From Streptomyces sp. P3 (GTDB lineage Bacteria > Actinomycetota > Actinomycetes > Streptomycetales > Streptomycetaceae), in the NCBI RefSeq assembly GCF_003032475.1, contig NZ_CP028369.1, positions 6,448,001 through 6,512,000 of the forward strand: a DNA stretch of 64,000 bases, read 5' to 3'. A program made the position numbers and the translations under genes. The notes under the pieces were generated by a model that had not been told where the DNA came from, did not search any database, and worked only from the letters and a program-made list of their open reading frames with translations. Each line of letters opens with the position of its first letter. Positions within the stretch are counted from its first letter, which is position 1. Of this stretch, positions 37,105 through 46,018 are shown in pieces.

Positions 37105-38100
37105 GGCGAGCATCGAAGTGACCAGACTCGGTTCGACGTTGCCGCCGCTGAGCAGGACGCCCACGTCGGAGCCGTACTCGGCGGCGTGGGCCAGCCCGGC
37201 GGCGAGCGCGGTGGCCGCTGCCGGTTCCACTACCAGCCGGGCGTGCAGGAACGCGGCCATCAGAGCCTCGCCGATGGCCGGCTCCGGGACGGTGACCACC
37301 GAGGTGACCGCGCGTTCGGCGAGCTCGAAGGGCAGCGCGCCGATCCGGTCGGGGCGCAGCCCGTCGGCGATGGTGTACCGGGCGGGGACCGTCACCGGCC
37401 GGCCGGCGTTCAGGGCGGCGGTCAACGCCGGTACTGACTCGGGCTCCGCGCCGACGACCGCCGTACCGGACCCCTCGGCGGCCAGGCAGGCGCCCGCTAT
37501 GGCACTGCCGCCGCCGATCGGGACGACCACGGCGTCCAGCCGTACGCCCTCGGCGGCGACCTGGCCGAGCAGTTCCGCGGTGGCGGTGGCCTGGCCGAGG
37601 ACCACCCGCGGGTTCTGGTAGGGGTCGACGGCGTCGTAGCCGTACCTCTGCCGCAACTCATCGACGACGGCGATGCGTTCGGCCAGCAGCGTGCCGGCGG
37701 TGACCACCTCGGCACCGGTGTCCCGGATCCGGCGGACCTTGGCCGGCGGCGCGTCTGCGGGCAGCACCAGCATGGCGGGGAGTCGGTGTTCACGGGCGGC
37801 GAGCGCGACCGCGATCGCGTGGTTGCCCGTACTCTGGGCAATCACGCCGCGGCTGCCGTCCCGGGCGAGTTCGTCCACGGCCAGCAGGGCGCCGCGGGCC
37901 TTGAACGACCCGCCGTGCTGGAGGTTCTCGGCCTTCAGCCACAGGCGGGCGCCGGCGATGGCGTCCAGCGGGGCGCAGCGCACCACCGGCGTGCGCCAGA
38001 CCCGGCCGGCGAGTTCGCGTTCGGCGCGTGCGACGCCGCTGTGGTCGAGCGGTGCTCCGGCCATCAGCGCGGGATGCTTTCCGGGGGTGATGTCAGGCAT
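37084..38100 (-). CDS. PLP-dependent threonine/serine dehydratase-like protein
   Basis: This 338-residue fold type II PLP enzyme has the lysine motif GGSFKARGA, the asparagine loop STGNHAIA and the phosphate-binding glycine loop GGGSAIAG. The family includes threonine dehydratases, serine racemases and the ectoine-pathway dehydratase EutB; the sequence alone does not separate these. The start at 38100 (MPDITPG) is chosen because GGAAAGG lies 9 bases upstream; an in-frame ATG at 38136 has no clear ribosome site. It is convergent with the NRPS operon, so it is transcribed separately. A role in supplying or racemising Ser is possible but speculative; it could also be unrelated to the cluster. 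Confidence 0.88.
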   Translation of the reverse strand: MPDITPGKHPALMAGAPLDHSGVARAERELAGRVWRTPVVRCAPLDAIAGARLWLKAENLQHGGSFKARGALLAVDELARDGSRGVIAQSTGNHAIAVALAAREHRLPAMLVLPADAPPAKVRRIRDTGAEVVTAGTLLAERIAVVDELRQRYGYDAVDPYQNPRVVLGQATATAELLGQVAAEGVRLDAVVVPIGGGSAIAGACLAAEGSGTAVVGAEPESVPALTAALNAGRPVTVPARYTIADGLRPDRIGALPFELAERAVTSVVTVPEPAIGEALMAAFLHARLVVEPAAATALAAGLAHAAEYGSDVGVLLSGGNVEPSLVTSMLAGRSGLD

Positions 38101-38435
38101 GCCGTGCAGCCTTTCCGTCGGGGTCGCTGACTTCATTTCGGCGGGCCGAATCGAGGTTTTTCCTGCACGCCCCTGCAATGCCCATCGGGCCCTCCTCAAG
38201 GGGCTGTCCGCGGAATGTGCGGAAGTGGCCGTTATCCTTGCAGGGAGGGATCTTCGTCGGAAAGACTTGGCTTTCTCCGTGGGCGAGAGGACGGCTGGAG
38301 ACAGCCGGTCGTGGCGCGCGGTATCAGATCCGCTCGCGGGCGGCGTCGGGCCGCAGGTGTCAGTCCAGGGGTGACAGGTTCCGCCGTTTGTTGCTGCCGA
38401 AGGTCCGACGCGGTGCGGACCCGGCCCACTCCACC
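38101..38435. other. Divergent intergenic region, 335 bases
   Basis: This lies between the minus-strand dehydratase and the plus-strand ABC ATPase and should hold both promoters. I see no StrR-like inverted repeat, no convincing -35/-10 pair and no conserved RNA here. Confidence 0.4.
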
Positions 38436-39311
38436 ATGGTGATCATGATCGAGATCAGAGAACTGACGAAACGGTACCGCGAGGTCACGGTCGTGGACGG
38501 TCTGAGCTTCACGGCCGAGGCCGGACGAGTCACCGGGCTGCTCGGGCCGGAAGGCGCGGGCAAGAGCACGACGCTGCGGATGCTGCTGGGCCTGAGCAGT
38601 CCTACCGCGGGCAGCGCCGCGATCGGCGGCCGCGAGTTCCGCGACCACCCGCCGGGGCCCCACGAGGTCGGTGCACTGCTGGACAGCCACGGCGTGTACT
38701 GCCGGCATGTCGGCAACACCGCCCGGGAGTGCCTCGTCGGGCTGGCCCGGCGGTACAGGCTCCCGCGCGGCCGGGTGGACCAGGTGCTGGAGCAGGTCGG
38801 GCTGACCGAGGTGGAGCAGCGCCGGGTCGGCACCTTCTCGTTGGGGATGCGTCAACGCCTCGGTGTCGCCTACGCGTTGTTCGCCGACCCGCCGGTCCTG
38901 GTGCTCGACGAGCCGCTCAACGGGCTGGACCACCGCGGGCTGGTCTGGGCGGGCGACCTCTTCCAGCGGCTGGCCGGCGAGGGGCGCACGGTGCTCGTCT
39001 CCGGACAGCCCTCGATCGGACTCGCCGGCCTGGCGGAGGACCTGGTGGTCGTCGCGGGCGGCCGCAGGGTCGAGGGACAGCGGGCAGCGCTGCTCCGCGA
39101 CGGCGACGGCGACGGCGGGCCTCGGGTGCAGGTGCGCACGCCCGACATCGCGGTGCTGGCCGAGTTGCTGGCCGACAAGGGCGCCCAAGTGGTGCTCAAC
39201 GACGACCAGTCGCTGACCGTGACGGGCCTGACCGCCCAGGGCATCGGCGACGTAGCCTTCCTGAACGTCGTACCGGTGCACGAGCTCGCCCCGGACATCC
39301 CCGGTCGCTGA
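38436..39311 (+). CDS. Lone ABC transporter ATP-binding protein
   Basis: This is a ~291-residue ABC ATPase of the ABC-2 / drug-resistance type. Walker A is GPEGAGKST, the signature is degenerate (FSLGMRQRL), and Walker B is VLVLDEPLNGLD. The switch histidine after Walker B appears replaced: the segment reads TVLVSGQPS where SSH would be expected. A C-terminal extension of about 80 residues follows. No permease gene lies next to it, so its membrane partner is elsewhere or absent. The start is at 38436 (MVIMIEI) or 38445 (MIEIREL); no clear ribosome site decides between them. Export or self-resistance is the family expectation. Confidence 0.85.
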   Translation: MVIMIEIRELTKRYREVTVVDGLSFTAEAGRVTGLLGPEGAGKSTTLRMLLGLSSPTAGSAAIGGREFRDHPPGPHEVGALLDSHGVYCRHVGNTARECLVGLARRYRLPRGRVDQVLEQVGLTEVEQRRVGTFSLGMRQRLGVAYALFADPPVLVLDEPLNGLDHRGLVWAGDLFQRLAGEGRTVLVSGQPSIGLAGLAEDLVVVAGGRRVEGQRAALLRDGDGDGGPRVQVRTPDIAVLAELLADKGAQVVLNDDQSLTVTGLTAQGIGDVAFLNVVPVHELAPDIPGR

Positions 39312-39697
39312 GCCGCGCCCGACAGTGTTTTCCCATGGCGCGCATCTGCCCACCCGACGGGCCGGCCGTTCAACCGGCGCGCCGACGCAGTTGCACAGGG
39401 GGTGTCCTGCGCCTCTTCGGGCCGGCCTCCTGATTCCCTGTTCAAGAACCGTGCGCGGCGGCCGAGTATTGATCCACTGTGCCGCCCCGGGCCATCCTGA
39501 TTCCGGAGATCGCGCTGTGCGCGGCAATCCTTGTATGGCGAGGCGGATGTGGTTTCGTCGGCTTTCCGGGCCCAGGTCCCGAGCTGACTCTCTCTGGTCG
39601 TCATTCCATCGACGTGCGGCCGGACGCTCGGAATTCCGGGACGGCTTCCCGGTCGCTTGGTCAATTCCTTTTGCTTTTTCTGGAGAGAGGGGTGCTG
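39312..39697 (+). other. Intergenic region before the hydroxylase/Hpg operon, 386 bases
   Basis: It contains one StrR-like box (39368-39396) and a ribosome site (GGAGAGAGGGG near 39682). I see no ORF with coding character here. Confidence 0.5.
39368..39396. promoter_or_regulatory. StrR-like operator box 1
   Basis: GTTCAACCG, 11 bases, then CAGTTGCAC: the same inverted repeat as boxes 2 and 3, with one change in the right half. StrR and its relatives in glycopeptide clusters bind inverted repeats of the form GTTCGACTG-N11-CAGTCGAAC. It lies about 300 bases before the beta-hydroxylase gene, so it probably activates the hydroxylase-HmaS-Hmo/HpgT operon. Confidence 0.75.
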
Positions 39698-41281
39698 ATG
39701 TCCGACAAGAAGCTCTTCCTGCGGTCGAAGGCCATCATCGAGCCGCTGGTGGACAGGTTCTTCGCCTGGCCGTACACCATCGCGCCGGTGCAGGCGGCGA
39801 TGAACCTCGCGTTCCTGCAGCTGCCGCTGCTGGAGTCCTATCTGCAGTCCCCACAGGTGCATGTGGCAGCGAGCCACAACCCGGAGCTGCGCGGCGGTTA
39901 CTTCGTCAACATCCCGGAGTCGCGCGCCGACGAGGTCCGTGACCTGGTCGCCGCGATCAAGCGCGACCGCGCCGACATGCTGCGCTTCGCCGAGGCGATC
40001 GCCGCCGGCCAGGAGATCCTGCGGGCGAACGCGACCGGCTTCGACCTGACCCCGCTCTACCCGAAGATGCCCGAGGAACTGGGCGGTCTCATCGAGCTCG
40101 CCTACGACACCGACAACCAGGCGCAGATGCGGTTCATGGAGCCGCTGGTCTTCAAGAGCAAGGTCTACGACGAGTCCCGCCAGTCGGTGCAGCTCTCCCT
40201 GGAGACAGGGATCGAGCGCCCGTTCATCCTGAGCACCCCGCGCCTGCCCTCGCCGGACGTCCTGGAGCTGGACATCCCGTTCCGCCACGAGGGCCTCGCC
40301 GAGCTGTTCAAGGCCCGCGTGCACGGTGCCACCCTCGCCCACCTGCGCGAGGCGCTCGGCCTGGACGACGCCCAGACCGGCCAGCTGTCCAAGCTGCTGA
40401 CGGACCGTCCCAGTCTGTCCGAGGACCGCCACATCGACGGCGGCGGCCGGATCCGATACTTCGGGCACGCCTGCCTGGTCCTGCAGACGCCCGAGGCGGC
40501 GATCGTCACCGACCCGTTCATCAGCGCCGACAGCACCGCCGGCGACCGCTACACGCTGGACGACCTGCCGGACTACATCGACCTCGTGCTGATCACCCAC
40601 GGCCACCAGGACCACATCGTCCTGGAGACCTTGCTCCAGCTGCGCGGCCGCCTCGGCGCGATCGTCGTCCCCCGGTCCTCGCGCGGCAACCTCGCCGACC
40701 CGTCCATGGCGCTGATGCTTCGTCACCAGGGCTTCAACGTCATCGAGGTCGACGACTTCGACGAGGTCGAGTTCCCCGGCGGCAAGATCACGGCGACGCC
40801 GTTCCTCGGGGAGCACTGTGACCTGGACATCCGCGCCAAGTCCACCTACTGGGCCGAGCTGGCCGGCAAGAAGGTCTTCATCGGCGCCGACTCGTCCGGC
40901 ATCGAGCCCTCGCTCTACCGCTACATCAAGGACCACCTGGGGACCGCCGACATCGCCTTCCTCGGCATGGAGTGCGACGGGGCGCCGCTGACCTGGCTCT
41001 ACCAGGCGCTGCTGACCGTCCCCATCTCGAAGAAGATGAGCAACTCGCGCAAGCTCTCCGGCTCCAACGCCGAGCAGGCCGCCGCCATCATGACCGAGCT
41101 CGGCGCCCGCGAGGCGTACATCTACGCCATGGGCGAGGAGGACTGGCTCGGCCACGTGATGGCCACCACCTACACCCCGGACACCTACCAGCTCAAGCAG
41201 ATCGACGAGTTCCTCGCCTGGTGCAAGGACCGCGACATCACGGCCGGCCACCTCTTCAAGCAGCAGGAGTGGCGCTGGTAA
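39698..41281 (+). CDS. CmlA-like di-iron beta-hydroxylase (metallo-beta-lactamase fold)
   Basis: This 527-residue protein has a ~240-residue N-terminal domain and a C-terminal metallo-beta-lactamase-like domain with THGHQDH (H301, H303, D305, H306), GEHCDL and GADSSG as likely metal ligands. Length, two-part layout and motif positions fit CmlA of chloramphenicol biosynthesis (532 residues), a di-iron oxygenase that beta-hydroxylates an amino acid bound to an NRPS carrier domain. Homologues occur in clusters for hydroxylated Asn, Asp, Tyr or Phe. Its substrate here may be carrier-bound Asn or Asp, which is inference. The start ATG follows GGAGAGAGGGG. It heads the operon with hmaS and hmo-hpgT and sits behind StrR-like box 1. 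Confidence 0.92.
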   Translation: MSDKKLFLRSKAIIEPLVDRFFAWPYTIAPVQAAMNLAFLQLPLLESYLQSPQVHVAASHNPELRGGYFVNIPESRADEVRDLVAAIKRDRADMLRFAEAIAAGQEILRANATGFDLTPLYPKMPEELGGLIELAYDTDNQAQMRFMEPLVFKSKVYDESRQSVQLSLETGIERPFILSTPRLPSPDVLELDIPFRHEGLAELFKARVHGATLAHLREALGLDDAQTGQLSKLLTDRPSLSEDRHIDGGGRIRYFGHACLVLQTPEAAIVTDPFISADSTAGDRYTLDDLPDYIDLVLITHGHQDHIVLETLLQLRGRLGAIVVPRSSRGNLADPSMALMLRHQGFNVIEVDDFDEVEFPGGKITATPFLGEHCDLDIRAKSTYWAELAGKKVFIGADSSGIEPSLYRYIKDHLGTADIAFLGMECDGAPLTWLYQALLTVPISKKMSNSRKLSGSNAEQAAAIMTELGAREAYIYAMGEEDWLGHVMATTYTPDTYQLKQIDEFLAWCKDRDITAGHLFKQQEWRW

Positions 41282-41437
41282 CCACCCGGTGTCGGCAGGG
41301 CCCGTGGGGGCGGGACGCCGGGCCTTCGTGACCTGCGAAGACCCGGGGTCCCTCCCCCTCCGTCTGACGGATCCCCGAAGCCACGTCACCCACGAAACGC
41401 CATCGGCCCTCAGGCCGTTCAGGAGGTAGGTAGCACC

Positions 41438-42457
41438 ATGGACGTGCAGGACATCGTCTACGCCGAACTGTTCACCTCGGACAAAGTCTCCGCCGCCGAC
41501 TACTTCGTCTCGGGCCTGGGCTTCAGCAAGGTCGCCGACGCGGTGGAGACCGACCGCAGCTCCGTGCTGCTGCGCCAGGGCGACGTGAACCTGGTGGTCA
41601 CCTCGGGCCGCGGAACCTGGCGCTTCCTCGACAGCCACGGCGAGGGCATCGCCGATCTCGCCTTCAGCTGCGACGACCCGGTGGCAGCCGGCGAGCGGGC
41701 GGTGGCGGCCGGCGCCGCGCGGCTGGACTCGGCCCGCGGCACCACCGTGGTCTCGGGCTTCGGCGGCGTCGCCCACACCCTGCTCCCGGCCGCCGCCCGC
41801 CCCGGCGAACCCCTCGCCGACGGCCGCAGGTGGACACCCTGCCCGCCCACTCCGACCGCCACGCCCGCTCGGATCCGCCTGCTCGACCACGTCGCGGTCT
41901 GCCTCGCGGGCGGCACCCTCGACTGGTACGCCGACTACTACCGGGACGCGTTCGGCTTCTCCCGGTATTCCTCCGAGTACGTCGCCGTCGGCGGGCAGGC
42001 GATGGACTCCGTCGTGGTGCGCAGCGCCTCCGGCCGTGCCACCTTCACCCTCGTCGCGCCGGACCCGACCAAGGAGCCCGGCCAGCTCGACACCTTCATG
42101 GAACGCAACAGCGGCCCGGGCGTGCAGCACCTCGCATTCCTCGTCGACGACATCATCGCGGCGGTCGGCGAGGCCCGGAACCTCGGCGTCAATTTCCTCA
42201 CCACCCCCGACACGTACTACGACCTACTCGTCGAGCGCTTCGACGGGGACACCGACCGGATAGCCGAGCTGCGCAAGGCGCAGGTGCTGGCCGACCGGGA
42301 CGAGTGGGGTCACCTGCTGCAGCTGTTCACCCGCTCGCCCTACGAGCGCAACACCCTCTTCTTCGAGCTCATCCAGCGCCAGGGCTCCCGGGGCTTCGGC
42401 AGCGCCAACATCCGTGCCCTGTACGAGGCCGTCGAGCGGGACCGGCTGACCTCCTGA
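41438..42457 (+). CDS. hmaS: 4-hydroxymandelate synthase (HmaS)
   Basis: HmaS converts 4-hydroxyphenylpyruvate to 4-hydroxymandelate, the first committed step to 4-hydroxyphenylglycine. The 339-residue protein is of the HPPD/HmaS non-haem iron family: two vicinal-oxygen-chelate halves with iron ligands in LLDHVAVC (His), VQHLAFLV (His) and LFFELIQRQG (Glu). HPPD itself makes homogentisate and is the close alternative; the neighbouring hydroxymandelate oxidase and transaminase favour HmaS. The start follows AGGAGG. The TGA overlaps the ATG of the fused hmo-hpgT gene. Confidence 0.93.
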   Translation: MDVQDIVYAELFTSDKVSAADYFVSGLGFSKVADAVETDRSSVLLRQGDVNLVVTSGRGTWRFLDSHGEGIADLAFSCDDPVAAGERAVAAGAARLDSARGTTVVSGFGGVAHTLLPAAARPGEPLADGRRWTPCPPTPTATPARIRLLDHVAVCLAGGTLDWYADYYRDAFGFSRYSSEYVAVGGQAMDSVVVRSASGRATFTLVAPDPTKEPGQLDTFMERNSGPGVQHLAFLVDDIIAAVGEARNLGVNFLTTPDTYYDLLVERFDGDTDRIAELRKAQVLADRDEWGHLLQLFTRSPYERNTLFFELIQRQGSRGFGSANIRALYEAVERDRLTS

Positions 42458-44889
42458 TGGACAGCGCCGACGCCATGACGGAACGCCCGCTGACCCTCGC
42501 CGAGTACGAGGCCCTGGCCCGCCCCCGGCTGGAGCCCGGCGTCTGGGACTTCCTCGCGGGCGGCGCGGGCGAGGAGCGCACCCTCGCCGCCAACCTGGCG
42601 GTGTTCGACCGCCTTCGGCTGCGCCCCAGGGTGCTGACCGGCGGCGGCGCGCCCGCCACCGCCACCCGGATCCTCGGCCGGACCTGGTCCCTGCCGCTCG
42701 GCATCGCACCCATGGCCTACCACACGCTGGCCCACCCGGACGGCGAGGTCGCCACCGCCCGCGGCGCCGGCCGGCTCGGCGTCCCGCTGGTCGTCAGCAC
42801 CTTCGCGAGCCGCACCTTCGAGTCCATCGCCCGGGCCGCCGCCGCGCCGCTCTGGCTCCAGGTGTACTGCTTCCGCGACCGCTCCACCACGCGTGATCTC
42901 GTCCAGCGCGCCGAGCGGGCCGGATTCGAGGCACTGGTGCTCACCGTGGACGCCCCGCACCTCGGCCGCCGACTGCGCGACCTGCGCAATGACTTCCGGC
43001 TGCCGGACGGCGTCGTACCGGCCAACCTTCAAGGCGGGGACTTCGCCTCGCCCGGCGGGCACGCCCGAACCGAGTTCGACCCCACCCTGGAGTGGTCGAC
43101 CATCGAGTGGCTGCGGTCCGTCAGCTCACTGCCGGTGCTGGTGAAGGGCATCCTGACCGCCGAGGACGCCCGCCTGGCGCTCGCCGCCGGGGTGGACGGC
43201 ATCGTGGTGTCCAACCACGGCGGCCGCCAACTGGACGGCGCCCCGGCCACCCTGGAGATGCTGCCGGAGATCGCGCAGACGGTCGCGGGCGCCCGCCCCC
43301 TGCTCCTCGACGGCGGGGTGCGGCGCGGCGCGGACGTCCTCGCGGCGCTGGGCCTGGGAGCCGACGCCGTCCTGCTCGGGCGGCCGGTGCTGCACGGCCT
43401 GGCCGTGAACGGCGCACAGGGCGTCGAGCACCTCCTCGGCCTCGTCGCCGAGGAGCTGACCGAGGCGATGACGCTCACCGGCACCGCCTCCGTCGCCGCG
43501 GCCGGCCCGGAGCTGGTGGCCGAAGCGGACCCGTGGGGCCGGCCGGCGGCGCTCCGCCGCCCCGGCCCCACCCGGCAGGACCGGTCGGCCGGCGACCTGC
43601 GCCGGGACGAACTGCACGGCAGCGTCACCGACCCGGTGCTCGACACCATGAACTTCCTCAACGAGGTCACACAGCGCTATCCCGAAGCGATCTCCTTCGC
43701 GCCCGGCCGCCCGTACGCCGGCTTCTTCGAGACCGAGCAGATCTTCACGTACCTGCGCCGCTATCTGGACCACCTGGCCGAGGGCGGCGCCTCGCCCGAG
43801 GACATCCGCTCGGCGCTCTTCCAGTACGGCCCGACAGCCGGCCAGATCCGCGAGCTGATCGCCGACATGCTGCGGGCGGACGAGGGCATCGACGTGCCCG
43901 CCGAGTCCATCGTGGTGACGGTCGGAGCCCAGGAGGCGATGCTCATCGTCCTCCGGGCACTGATCTCCGGTCCTGCGGACGTGCTCCTGGTCTCCAGCCC
44001 CTGCTACGTGGGCATCACCGGCGCGGCGCGGCTGTTCGACATCGTGCCGAGCGCTGTCCCGGAGGCGCCGGGCGGGTTCCGCTGCGCCGACCTGGAGACG
44101 GCGATACTCGCCGAGCGGGCGCGCGGCCGACGCCCCCGGGCGTTCTACGTCGTGCCGGACCACTCCAACCCGTCCGGGACGACTATGCCGCTCGCACAGC
44201 GCCGGGAGCTGCTCGAGCTCGCGGCGCGCCACGACATCCTGATCCTGGAGGACAGCCCATATCGGATGGTCAGCCCCGGCCGGCAACTGCCGACCCTGAA
44301 GTCGCTCGACCGCTCACGCCGCGTCGTCCACCTGGGCTCGCTCTCCAAGACGCTCTTCCCGGGCACCCGGGTGGGCTTCGCGGTCGCCGACCAGGTGGTC
44401 GTCGGCGCGGACGGCGCCACCGGCCTGCTGGCGGACGAGCTCACCCGAATCAAGAGCATGGTGACGGTGAACACCTCGCCCGTCAGCCAGGCGGTGGTGG
44501 CCGGGATGCTGCTCGCCGTCGGCGGGCGGACCGCCGAGTTCAACGCCGGGACGGCCCGCTACTACGGGGACGCCATGCGGGCCACCCTCCGCGAGCTCGA
44601 CCGGTGCTTCCCCGAGCCGGAGCGAGCGGCGCTCGGCGTCCGGTGGAACACGCCGACCGGGGGCTTCTTCCTGGCCGTCGACGTGCCGTTCACCGCGGGC
44701 ACCGCGGCCCTGGAGCTCGCCGCGGAGAAGTTCGGGGTCATCTGGACACCGATGTCGTACTTCTTCCCGCAGGGCGGCGGCGAGCGCAGTCTGCGGCTCT
44801 CGGTCAGCTATTTGACGCAGCCGCAGATCGCCGAGGGCGTCGGGCGGCTGGCCGACTTCATCCGCTTCGCGGCCGACGCCAGACCCTGA
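42457..44889 (+). CDS. hmo-hpgT: Fused hydroxymandelate oxidase and Hpg transaminase
   Basis: This 810-residue bifunctional protein completes Hpg synthesis. Residues ~1-360 form an FMN-dependent alpha-hydroxyacid oxidase (SNHGGRQLDG with the catalytic His, DGGVRRGADVLAALGLGA for FMN phosphate), turning 4-hydroxymandelate into 4-hydroxybenzoylformate. Residues ~395-810 form a fold type I PLP aminotransferase (DHSNPSGTTM, Schiff-base Lys in SLSKTLFPGTR), making 4-hydroxyphenylglycine with Tyr as usual donor. In vancomycin-type clusters these are separate genes; a comparable fusion is, as I recall, known from the enduracidin cluster. No stop or frameshift interrupts the join. Start is at 42457, overlapping the hmaS stop (TGATG); a second in-frame ATG is at 42475. 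Confidence 0.93.
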   Translation: MDSADAMTERPLTLAEYEALARPRLEPGVWDFLAGGAGEERTLAANLAVFDRLRLRPRVLTGGGAPATATRILGRTWSLPLGIAPMAYHTLAHPDGEVATARGAGRLGVPLVVSTFASRTFESIARAAAAPLWLQVYCFRDRSTTRDLVQRAERAGFEALVLTVDAPHLGRRLRDLRNDFRLPDGVVPANLQGGDFASPGGHARTEFDPTLEWSTIEWLRSVSSLPVLVKGILTAEDARLALAAGVDGIVVSNHGGRQLDGAPATLEMLPEIAQTVAGARPLLLDGGVRRGADVLAALGLGADAVLLGRPVLHGLAVNGAQGVEHLLGLVAEELTEAMTLTGTASVAAAGPELVAEADPWGRPAALRRPGPTRQDRSAGDLRRDELHGSVTDPVLDTMNFLNEVTQRYPEAISFAPGRPYAGFFETEQIFTYLRRYLDHLAEGGASPEDIRSALFQYGPTAGQIRELIADMLRADEGIDVPAESIVVTVGAQEAMLIVLRALISGPADVLLVSSPCYVGITGAARLFDIVPSAVPEAPGGFRCADLETAILAERARGRRPRAFYVVPDHSNPSGTTMPLAQRRELLELAARHDILILEDSPYRMVSPGRQLPTLKSLDRSRRVVHLGSLSKTLFPGTRVGFAVADQVVVGADGATGLLADELTRIKSMVTVNTSPVSQAVVAGMLLAVGGRTAEFNAGTARYYGDAMRATLRELDRCFPEPERAALGVRWNTPTGGFFLAVDVPFTAGTAALELAAEKFGVIWTPMSYFFPQGGGERSLRLSVSYLTQPQIAEGVGRLADFIRFAADARP

Positions 44890-44933
44890 CCCGACCTGAC
44901 CGGCCTGATCGAACGCCGTACACCGCCGCACAC

Positions 44934-44972
44934 ATGAGGAAGGGCCCGCCGGGGAGGCGGGCCCTTCCTCAT
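44934..44972. terminator. Bidirectional terminator between hmo-hpgT and sbnB
   Basis: A 17-base-pair perfect stem (44934-44950 with 44956-44972) and 5-base loop lie between convergent genes, with A-rich and T-rich bases at the outer ends. It should end both transcripts. Confidence 0.88.
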
Positions 44973-44992
44973 GCGCTGTGCCGTGACCGGTC

Positions 44993-46018
44993 TCAGCCGT
45001 AGCGCTTCATCTCGTGGAAGAAGTCGGGGACGGTCAGCAGGCTCCCGGCCGCGCTGACCTCGTCGTAGACGAACTTGGCCACCGCCAGGTCCAGCACGCC
45101 CAGACCGAACGGCGAGAACACGACCGGCCGGTCCGCCGGGGGAGTGGTCCGGCCCTCCAGCAGGTCGTAGAGGGTGCCGTCGACGAAGTCGCGGTTGCCG
45201 GCGCGCTGTTCGGCCAGGTGAGGAGAGGTGTTCGCCTTCAGGCAGTGGTCGATGTCGTCGACGATGTTGTACGAGGACAGGATGATCTCGGGGGAGAGGT
45301 CGCGCAGCGAGACGTGCAGGACGAGCGGGTTGTGGGAGAACAGCGCGGGGTCGAGGATGTGCGGCTCGCCCGCCACCGTGGCCAGCACGACGAGGTCCGA
45401 CCCGGCGATGAGTGACTCGGCGCTGTCGTGGATCGTGACCGGCCCGGCCCCGGCGCGGCTCAGATATCCCTCGAAGCCCTCCGCGTTGTCCCGGGACAGG
45501 TCGAAGACGCCGACCTCGTCGAAGGCGAGGCCGCCGGCCACGAGGTAGGTGTGCAGGTAACGGGCGATCAGCCCGACGCCGATGAAGCCGACCCGGCGCG
45601 GTGCCACACCCCGCCGGTCGGTGAGCGTGACCGCCGCCAGGGCCGCCGAGGCGGCGGTGCGCGAGGCACTGATGACCGAACTCTCCAGGCAGGCCAGCGG
45701 ATAGCCGGTCGCGGTGTCGTTGAGGACGACCACGGCGGAGGCGCGCGGAATGCCGGCACTGACGTTCTCCGGGAACGACGAGATCCACTTGATGCCGTGC
45801 ACGTCCACGTCGCCGCCGACCGAGGCGGGCAGCGCGATGATCCGGGAGGACGGCCGCTCGGGGAAACGCAGGAAGTACGAGTCGGGGTTCACCGTGCGGC
45901 CCTGGCCATGCAGGCGGTACGCCTTCTTGACCAGCGCGGTGACCTGCTTCTCGCGGCCGCGCAGGACATCGACGACCTGCGCGCCGGAGATGACGGAGAA
46001 GGAGGGGGCATGGGTCAT
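44993..46018 (-). CDS. sbnB: SbnB-like dehydrogenase of L-2,3-diaminopropionate synthesis
   Basis: This 341-residue member of the ornithine cyclodeaminase/mu-crystallin family has an NAD-binding motif (VGFIGVGLIARYLHTYL) and the family's SRTAASAALAA segment. In staphyloferrin B synthesis, SbnB oxidises N-(1-amino-1-carboxyl-2-ethyl)-glutamate to release L-Dap, 2-oxoglutarate and ammonia. Its ATG overlaps the TGA of sbnA, so the pair is translated together. The long in-frame upstream ORF is not used: the start at 46018 (MTHAPSF) is set by this overlap. Function is inferred from family plus the SbnA neighbour. Confidence 0.92.
   Translation of the reverse strand: MTHAPSFSVISGAQVVDVLRGREKQVTALVKKAYRLHGQGRTVNPDSYFLRFPERPSSRIIALPASVGGDVDVHGIKWISSFPENVSAGIPRASAVVVLNDTATGYPLACLESSVISASRTAASAALAAVTLTDRRGVAPRRVGFIGVGLIARYLHTYLVAGGLAFDEVGVFDLSRDNAEGFEGYLSRAGAGPVTIHDSAESLIAGSDLVVLATVAGEPHILDPALFSHNPLVLHVSLRDLSPEIILSSYNIVDDIDHCLKANTSPHLAEQRAGNRDFVDGTLYDLLEGRTTPPADRPVVFSPFGLGVLDLAVAKFVYDEVSAAGSLLTVPDFFHEMKRYG

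Noticed and set aside
39430..39470. Further StrR-like box at GTTCAAGAA near 39439
   Set aside because: Only the first six bases match and there is no CAGTTGAAC partner at the 11-base spacing.
39698..41281. Metallo-beta-lactamase or lactonase resistance protein
   Set aside because: The long N-terminal domain, total length and ligand pattern fit CmlA-type hydroxylases better than stand-alone hydrolases.
41438..42457. Catabolic 4-hydroxyphenylpyruvate dioxygenase
   Set aside because: The overall fold is shared, but the coupled hydroxymandelate oxidase/Hpg transaminase makes 4-hydroxymandelate synthase far more likely.
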